From NCBI GenBank assembly GCA_910587095.1, contig CAJUMJ010000059.1, forward strand, positions 1 to 55,606: a stretch of DNA of 55,606 nucleotides. Reading direction: 5' to 3'. Position 1 is the first letter of the stretch; every line of letters begins with the position of its first letter. The stretch is from an uncultured Lachnospiraceae bacterium. GTDB lineage: Bacteria > Bacillota > Clostridia > Lachnospirales > Lachnospiraceae. Below are positions 50,811-55,606 of this stretch, piece after piece. The notes below the pieces were generated by a model, which worked only from the letters and a program-made list of their open reading frames with translations, was not told the origin of the DNA and did not search any database. Both the position numbers and the translations under genes were made by a program.

Positions 50811-51887
50811 ATGCAGCAGAACAGTTTGATGAAAAGTACCTTGATATATTGTATTTTATTCGTGGCGGCGGCCATGAGTGTCATGCTTTATTATGCTGCG
50901 ACCAGGACGACGGGAGTGGCGGATCTGGCGCAGGAGGAGATCGTTTCTCCCGCGCAGAAGGACGGGAATGCTTCGAGCGTGCCATTGAAGGAAAATGAGC
51001 TCGCGATCGACAGATCAACCTGGCATACAAAATACTTTTGCGTGCCGATGCCCGAGGCGGTAAAGGCGGAGGAAGTGGTTTTGGAAAACCACTACATGGA
51101 CAGGGAGTTGTGGGTGAGCATCAGTTCCGACCAGGCGAAGACCTACGAGGAATTTTACCGGACAACGGGCGTCTACGGAAACTGTGAAGATGTGGCCGAA
51201 GGTTTTTACGAGGCGGAAGCGGAGAGAATATGTCTGCGTTTTGCTCTGACGGGGGTGTATGAGTACCGCAGTATTTTCGAGGATCATACGCTGTATGTGG
51301 AATTTGTGCCTTCAAAGGAAATGTACGAGAAGGTTATTGTGGTGGATCCGGCCCACGGCGGCGAGGAGAACGGCGTCACGGCGGAAGGAACCCAGGCGAA
51401 GGATATCACGGTCGGCGTGGCGAAAGCGCTGAAAGATCTGTTTGACGAGACCGATATCAAGGTGTACTATACCAGAATGGATGACAGCAATCCCGGGGCG
51501 GCCGACAGAGCCGGGTTGGCGGAGGCGACGAAAGCCGATATGCTGATCCGCATTGAAGTGAGCGGCGATGAAAACAGCAAGGTTTACGGCACGGAAACGG
51601 TTTACAACAGCCGGTTTTTCATCCCGGGTTTTGGCAATGTGGAGCTGGCGGATCTTCTGGAACGGGAGGTGGTTACCTCCATCAGCGGCAAGGCTAACGG
51701 ATTGGTTGAGGCGTCGGCTTCCGATGAGGTGATTAGCAGTGCGACGGTTCCGGCGGCGGCCATCCGCGTCGGATATCTGACGAACAGTCAGGAAGCTATT
51801 TTGCTCCGGAGAGAAGATTATATAAAGCGGATCGCGGAGGGAATTTATAACGCGGTCATAAAGGCTTACGAGCAGTATGGGAAGTAA
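50811..51887 (+). CDS. Degenerate N-acetylmuramoyl-L-alanine amidase (Amidase_3 fold)
   Basis: A 358-residue extracellular protein anchored by an N-terminal helix (about 9-30). Residues about 50-160 are an unassigned domain. From about 175 the Amidase_3 fold is recognisable (VIVVDPAHGG to the end), but of the zinc and catalytic residues only the first His is kept. The Glu of the EKD motif is Ala (TQAKDITV), the SIHAN His is Glu (IRIEVSG), and the catalytic Glu before GF is Arg (AIRVGYLTN). It is therefore probably not a working amidase, though it may still bind peptidoglycan or regulate another hydrolase. Confidence 0.85.
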   Translation: MQQNSLMKSTLIYCILFVAAAMSVMLYYAATRTTGVADLAQEEIVSPAQKDGNASSVPLKENELAIDRSTWHTKYFCVPMPEAVKAEEVVLENHYMDRELWVSISSDQAKTYEEFYRTTGVYGNCEDVAEGFYEAEAERICLRFALTGVYEYRSIFEDHTLYVEFVPSKEMYEKVIVVDPAHGGEENGVTAEGTQAKDITVGVAKALKDLFDETDIKVYYTRMDDSNPGAADRAGLAEATKADMLIRIEVSGDENSKVYGTETVYNSRFFIPGFGNVELADLLEREVVTSISGKANGLVEASASDEVISSATVPAAAIRVGYLTNSQEAILLRREDYIKRIAEGIYNAVIKAYEQYGK

Positions 51888-51924
51888 GCGCTTCGCAGGC
51901 CGATCATATGTGAGGAGTTTTATC

Positions 51925-52545
51925 ATGTTCCAGATAATATTTGCTACGGGAAATCAAGGTAAAATGCGGGAAATACGGGCGATTCTCGGCGAGATGGCAG
52001 CAGGTATCACGTCCATGAAGGAAGCGGGAATTGATCTCGAAATAGAGGAGAACGGGACCACCTTTGCCGAAAACGCGGTGATCAAGGCGCAGGCGGTGGC
52101 AGAGGCACTCAGAGCGGGGGGCGACGCCCGGGAATGTGTGGTGATGGCGGACGATTCCGGCCTGGAGATTGACTGCCTGAACGGGGAGCCAGGCGTCTAT
52201 TCGGCCAGGTATCTCGGGGAGGAGACGCCCTTTGACGAAAAGAGCAGAGATTTGCTCGCCAGGATGGCGGACGTGCAGGAGGAGGATAGGAGCGCCAGAT
52301 TTGTCTGTGCTATCGCTGCGATTTTCCCGGACGGCGAGACGGTTACGTCGGAGGGGATTGTGGAAGGCAGGATTGGTCATGAACTGAGGGGAGATAACGG
52401 TTTCGGCTACGACCCCATCTTTTATCTGCCTGAGTGGGAGCGTACCGCGGCGGAGTTGACCGATGAGGAAAAAAACCGGATCAGCCACAGGAGCAAGGCT
52501 TTGGAACTGATGAAAGAAGAACTGAGGAAAAGGAAATATGCTTAG
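51925..52545 (+). CDS. rdgB: XTP/dITP diphosphatase (Ham1/RdgB)
   Basis: A 206-residue house-cleaning pyrophosphatase that removes XTP, ITP and dITP from the nucleotide pool. FATGNQGKMREI at the start, ENGTTFAENA, MADDSGLEID and GYDPIF are the family motifs. The start at 51925 follows GAGGAG. An in-frame ATG at 51877 lies inside the previous gene. The last base of the stop codon is the first base of element E6. Confidence 0.94.
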   Translation: MFQIIFATGNQGKMREIRAILGEMAAGITSMKEAGIDLEIEENGTTFAENAVIKAQAVAEALRAGGDARECVVMADDSGLEIDCLNGEPGVYSARYLGEETPFDEKSRDLLARMADVQEEDRSARFVCAIAAIFPDGETVTSEGIVEGRIGHELRGDNGFGYDPIFYLPEWERTAAELTDEEKNRISHRSKALELMKEELRKRKYA

Positions 52546-52683
52546 TGTGAGAAGTACTTCTAATCACTCGCAGCAAAGGCTGCATCGCGAAGAAGTACTA
52601 AGTCTCACACAGGAGAATGCCAAAAATACGGGCATTCTCCGCACTGATTTGAGTCACAGCAAAGCTGTGACATGGAGGTTAGG
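52545..52683 (+). repeat. Modular nested-hairpin element E6
   Basis: Outer stem GTGTGAGA (52545-52552) / TCTCACAC (52603-52610), second stem AGTACTTCT/AGAAGTACT, inner GCAGC-AAAG-GCTGC, then GGAGAATGCC/GGCATTCTCC (52612-52640), GTCACAGC/GCTGTGAC (52653-52671) and ATGGAGGTTAGG, which is the ribosome binding site of the next gene. It is identical to E1 over long stretches but lacks the GGACGAAC hairpin of E1. Confidence 0.88.
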
Positions 52684-53163
52684 ATGAAAATATTAGTTGT
52701 GAGCGACAGTCATCGTCGCGATGATAATCTCCTCGCTGTAATCAGGCGGACTGGCCCTTTGGATATGCTCATACACTGCGGCGACGTGGAGGGAAGCGAG
52801 CATATCATCAGCAAGGCGGCGGGATGTCCGGTGACGATGGTGCAGGGGAACAATGATTTCTTTTCCAACCTGCCAAAAGAGCAGGAAATTATGATCGGAC
52901 GTTATAAGGTGTGGGTGACTCACGGGCATCACTATTACATTGCCATGAATACGGAGACAATCAAGCAGGAGGCCAGAAGCCGGGAGGCGGATATCGTCAT
53001 GTGCGGGCATTCCCACAAGCCCCTTATCGATATCGGAAATGATCTCACGCTGATCAATCCCGGGAGCATCAGCTATCCCAGGCAGGAAAACCGGAAACCG
53101 AGTTATATCATTATGGAGCTTGACCGGGAGGGGGAGGCGCATTATACCCTGAATTATTTCTAA
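52684..53163 (+). CDS. YfcE-type metallophosphoesterase
   Basis: A 159-residue calcineurin-like phosphodiesterase. Metal ligands are clear: SDSHRRDDN, HCGDVEG, GNND, THGHHY and CGHSHKP, with NPGSISYPR near the end. The substrate in the cell is unknown for this family. Activity on cyclic nucleotides or phosphodiesters is usual. The ATG at 52684 uses GGAGG from element E6. It is followed by the tRNA cluster on the other strand. Confidence 0.92.
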   Translation: MKILVVSDSHRRDDNLLAVIRRTGPLDMLIHCGDVEGSEHIISKAAGCPVTMVQGNNDFFSNLPKEQEIMIGRYKVWVTHGHHYYIAMNTETIKQEARSREADIVMCGHSHKPLIDIGNDLTLINPGSISYPRQENRKPSYIIMELDREGEAHYTLNYF

Positions 53164-53186
53164 ACTTTCAAATGTATTCGATACAT

Positions 53187-53229
53187 AAAAAAGAATCATT
53201 TTCTGTAAAAGATTTACAAAAAATGATTC
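53187..53229 (-). terminator. Terminator of the tRNA cluster
   Basis: On the minus strand GAATCATTTT pairs with AAAATGATTC and is followed by TTTTTT, just after tRNA-Lys. Confidence 0.85.
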
Positions 53230-53234
53230 ATAAG

Positions 53235-53307
53235 TGAACCACGGGGGATTCGAACCCCCGACAACCTGATTAAAAGTCAGGTGCTCTACCGACTGAGCTA
53301 GTGGTCC
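53235..53307 (-). tRNA. tRNA-Lys (TTT)
   Basis: Acceptor GGACCAC/GTGGTTC with one G-T pair, anticodon stem CCTGA/TCAGG with loop CTTTTAA, T arm GTTCGAATC. It is the last of seven tRNA genes. CCA is not encoded. Confidence 0.96.
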
Positions 53308-53312
53308 TCAAA

Positions 53313-53384
53313 CTGGGCTAGCTGGATTTGAACCAGCGAATGCAGGAGTCAAAGTCCTGTGCCTTACCCCTTGGCGATAGCCCA
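53313..53384 (-). tRNA. tRNA-Gln (TTG)
   Basis: Acceptor TGGGCTA/TAGCCCA with the U1-A72 pair typical of tRNA-Gln, and anticodon loop CTTTGAC in a CAGGA/TCCTG stem. Confidence 0.95.
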
Positions 53385-53426
53385 TCATTGGTAATCTCAG
53401 GCCGTGCTCCGCACGCTCACTTAAAG

Positions 53427-53501
53427 GGTGGATAGAGGGACTCGAACCCTCGGCCTCCAGAGCCACAATCTGGCGCGCTAGCCGACTGCGCCATACCCAC
53501 C
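53427..53501 (-). tRNA. tRNA-His (GTG)
   Basis: Acceptor GTGGGTA/TATCCAC with an extra encoded G at -1 facing C73, the tRNA-His identity feature. Anticodon loop TTGTGGC in a CCAGA/TCTGG stem. Confidence 0.95.
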
Positions 53502-53506
53502 ATAAA

Positions 53507-53580
<74 letters not shown>

Positions 53581-53611
53581 GTATTCTTGTCCACACTCGA
53601 CTCGTGCGGAA

Positions 53612-53682
53612 AGCGGGTGATGGGAATCGAACCCACGTATCCAGCTTGGAAGGCTGGTGTTCTACCATTGAACTACACCCGC
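53612..53682 (-). tRNA. tRNA-Gly (TCC)
   Basis: Perfect acceptor GCGGGTG/CACCCGC and anticodon TCC in a CCAGC/GCTGG stem. 71 bases long, as usual for tRNA-Gly. Confidence 0.95.
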
Positions 53683-53697
53683 ATATAAGATTTTGCG

Positions 53698-53772
53698 TCG
53701 GGGTGACAGGATTCGAACCTGCGACCTCCTGGTCCCAAACCAGGCGCTCTAGCCAAGCTGAGCCACACCCCG
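53698..53772 (-). tRNA. tRNA-Pro (TGG)
   Basis: Perfect acceptor CGGGGTG/CACCCCG and anticodon TGG in a CCTGG/CCAGG stem. First gene after the promoter at 53810-53838. Confidence 0.95.
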
Positions 53773-53809
53773 CAAGGGATCAAACGTTATTTCTCACAAC
53801 GCATGTTCC

Positions 53810-53838
53810 ATTATATAGCACGTCCTGTTTTCTGTCAA
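53810..53838 (-). promoter_or_regulatory. Promoter of the Pro-Gly-Arg-His-Gln-Lys tRNA run
   Basis: On the minus strand perfect TTGACA (53833-53838) and TATAAT (53810-53815) with a 17-base spacer. Confidence 0.88.
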
Positions 53839-53877
53839 CGCTTTCATTAAAAAAATTGTAAAAATTTTTAAATTTAC

Positions 53878-53957
<80 letters not shown>

Positions 53958-54016
53958 CAGCCGGGCAGCGACAAAAATTCCGACATCTTTGTCATATGTC
54001 TTCTGCCTGCCTATGT

Positions 54017-54045
54017 ATCATATCATTTTCCTTATGTTCTGTCAA
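54017..54045 (-). promoter_or_regulatory. tRNA-Leu promoter
   Basis: On the minus strand TTGACA (54040-54045) and TATGAT (54017-54022) with a 17-base spacer, 60 bases before tRNA-Leu. Confidence 0.82.
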
Positions 54046-54074
54046 CGACCGGCATTTTTGCTGTGTACCGGCTG

Positions 54075-55439
54075 TCAGTCGGCCTTGCCGATATGCCTGA
54101 TCACATTCCGGTTGACCCTGGTCAGGAAAATCGCCGTCATAGTTAAGGACATCACCTCAGCGATCGGGAAGGCCCACCACACGGAGGTAACCTCGCCTGT
54201 CAGGGATAAGAGATAGGCCGCCGGCAAAAGCACTACCAACTGTCTTGCGATGGAGACAAGCATACTGTAAACCGCATTGCCAAGCGCCTGAAAAGCCGTT
54301 CCGCAGACGATGCCAAAACCTGCTGGCAGAAAGCTCAGACAAATAATACGAAGCGCCGGCACGCCGATCCGCAGCATCTCGTCTGACGCCTCGAAAAAGC
54401 CCAGCAAAATCTGAGGTACTGTCTGGAAAATAATCACGCCTACCGCCATAATACTCACGGCATATAAAATACCGCATTTCAGGGCGCTGGTAAAACGATC
54501 CCTTCTGCCCGCGCCGTAATTGTAAGCCAGAATCGGCACCAAGCCGTTATTCAAACCGAATACGGGCATAAAGATAAAACTTTGCAGCTTAAAATATACG
54601 CCAAACACCGCCGTCGCCGTGGGCGTGAAGGAGATCAATATCAGATTCATACCGTAGGTCATAACGGAACCGATGGCCTGCATGATCATGGACGGCACGC
54701 CGATCTTATAAATCTGGCCCACAATCTCCCGTTGCAGCCGCAGCCCTTTGAAACGGATATGGATATCCTCATTTTTCTTAAAATTGACTAAAAGAGCAAT
54801 CGTACCCGCAATGGTCTGCCCGGTTACGGTAGCAACCGCAGCCCCGGCCACGCCCATCCTTGGCATGCCGCACAGACCGAAGATAAAGATCGGGTCAAGG
54901 ATGATATTGATGATGGCGCCCGTTCCCTGGGTAAGCATAATATAGAACGTTCTGCCCGTTGACTGCAAAAGACGTTCGAACACAAACTGCGCAAAGAGGC
55001 CGAAAGAACAACTGCACACAATACTTAAATACTGTACGCCATATTCTACGATCTGCGTATCGTCCGTCTGACTCAAATAGAAAGCGCGGGTTGCAAACAA
55101 TCCGATCAGCAAAAAGACGACGTAGCTGATTGCCATCAGCACAATACCGCTGACCGCTGTATTATCCGCTTTCTCCTGCTCTTTCTCTCCAAGAGCCTTG
55201 GAGAGCACCGCATTGATACCGACACAGGTGCCCCCGGCCACCGCTATCATTAGCGTCTGGATCGGAAATGCAAGTGACACTGATGTCAGCGCATTCTCGT
55301 TAATGCGGGAGACAAAAATTGAGTCCACCACATTGTAAAGCGCCTGCACCAACATGGATATCATCATCGGCAGTGACATGCTAATTAACAGTTTATTTAC
55401 GGGCATAGTACCCATCTTGTTTTCTTTTGTCTGCTCCAT
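54075..55439 (-). CDS. MATE-family multidrug/sodium antiporter
   Basis: A 454-residue efflux protein with twelve membrane segments arranged as two similar halves. The first half begins with ISMSLPMMISMLVQALYNVV, then DSIFVSRI, and the second half has the corresponding GLNNGLVPILAYNYGA segment. Members use a sodium or proton gradient to expel drugs or metabolites. AAAGGAGGAC precedes the ATG. It follows a partial coding frame on the same strand by about 40 bases and may be co-transcribed with it. Confidence 0.92.
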   Translation of the reverse strand: MEQTKENKMGTMPVNKLLISMSLPMMISMLVQALYNVVDSIFVSRINENALTSVSLAFPIQTLMIAVAGGTCVGINAVLSKALGEKEQEKADNTAVSGIVLMAISYVVFLLIGLFATRAFYLSQTDDTQIVEYGVQYLSIVCSCSFGLFAQFVFERLLQSTGRTFYIMLTQGTGAIINIILDPIFIFGLCGMPRMGVAGAAVATVTGQTIAGTIALLVNFKKNEDIHIRFKGLRLQREIVGQIYKIGVPSMIMQAIGSVMTYGMNLILISFTPTATAVFGVYFKLQSFIFMPVFGLNNGLVPILAYNYGAGRRDRFTSALKCGILYAVSIMAVGVIIFQTVPQILLGFFEASDEMLRIGVPALRIICLSFLPAGFGIVCGTAFQALGNAVYSMLVSIARQLVVLLPAAYLLSLTGEVTSVWWAFPIAEVMSLTMTAIFLTRVNRNVIRHIGKAD

Positions 55440-55479
55440 TTTGTCCTCCTTTTAAAAATGTACTGGTGTACTGTATCAT

Positions 55480-55606
55480 TCACATTTCACCAAATAACTT
55501 GCTTGAATTTTCATCTGCCGTGTTGTCGTCGGTCAACGATGTCACCGCATCGACTCCCTCCTCCGCCTTGCAGAATGAAAATTCATTCTGCGTCATTTGG
55601 CTGAAA
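55480..55606 (-). CDS. C-terminal end of an unidentified protein upstream of the MATE gene
   Basis: A reading frame open from the window edge for 42 codons ends MTQNEFSFCKAEEG ... SSKLFGEM, stop at 55480-55482. Codon use is like that of neighbouring genes, and the stop is 40 bases before the MATE start. It could be the tail of a regulator such as MarR, common before MATE genes, but nothing in the fragment identifies a family. An internal GCAGAATGAA/TTCATTCTGC palindrome is present. Confidence 0.45.
   Translation of the reverse strand, partial: FSQMTQNEFSFCKAEEGVDAVTSLTDDNTADENSSKLFGEM

Noticed and set aside
55480..55606. Region upstream of the MATE gene considered as a riboswitch because of its palindromes
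   Set aside because: A continuous reading frame with normal codon use runs through it to a stop just before the MATE leader, and no known riboswitch core was recognised.

Overview
This window looks like a chromosomal stretch from a gut-type clostridium, most likely Lachnospiraceae. The reasons are composition (moderate GC, AGGAGG-type ribosome binding sites), CUT1 sugar-transport genes of the LplB/YtcP type, a class B sortase, a LicT-type antiterminator with its RNA target, and Clostridia-style CheA/CheW/HD-GYP genes. No rRNA, CRISPR array or prophage is visible. The left edge cuts the 5' end of an IS1182-type transposase gene. The right edge cuts a short coding tail upstream of a MATE transporter.

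Layout. (1) 0.2-7.8 kb: a beta-fructoside utilisation locus with a divergent LacI regulator, two ABC permeases, a lipoprotein binding protein, a GH32 beta-fructosidase and a PfkB fructokinase. Its promoter has a run of ten G in the -35/-10 spacer. (2) 7.9-13.7 kb: a 1637-residue repeat-rich surface protein with a sortase-like C-terminal motif, followed by a class B sortase. (3) 13.7-24.9 kb: a signalling cluster with an HD-GYP response regulator, Hpt protein, PAS histidine kinase, second HD response regulator, then cheR, cheB, cheY, cheA, cheW and a methyl-accepting protein. (4) 25.1-28.4 kb: two FtsX-type permeases without an adjacent ATPase, then tRNA-Arg(ACG). (5) 29-36.3 kb: a self-contained GlcNAc phosphotransferase operon (licT-like regulator, IIA, ptsI, ptsH, nagE, nagB, nagA) behind a canonical RAT/terminator leader. 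(6) 36.5-38.7 kb: a YtrA-type GntR regulator (frameshifted) with an ABC exporter. (7) 39-43.2 kb: small membrane proteins, an ECF sigma factor with two unrecognised partners, and a pyridoxal/pyridoxamine kinase. (8) 43.3-49.6 kb: a MerR regulator, a GH94 cellobiose-type phosphorylase with a divergent LacI regulator, a HAAS-domain membrane protein and a 47-residue Asn/Ser/Lys/Gln-rich peptide. (9) 49.6-53.2 kb: an apparently leaderless rRNA methyltransferase gene, a degenerate N-acetylmuramoyl-L-alanine amidase, rdgB and a YfcE-type phosphoesterase. (10) 53.2-55.6 kb: seven tRNA genes and a MATE transporter.

The most unusual feature is non-coding. At least five intergenic gaps hold modular nested-hairpin elements. 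They have a conserved outer frame but interchangeable stem sequences, often begin at the stop codon of the upstream gene, and end in an ATGGAGG-like string that can act as the ribosome binding site of the next gene. Two further leaders (before nagB and before the YtrA-type ATPase gene) share a candidate pseudoknot whose stems are preserved by compensatory changes and which also ends in the ribosome binding site. A related tandem element fills the gap between the convergent kinase and merR genes.

All calls come from reading the sequence and remembered family features. No searches or folding programs were run.
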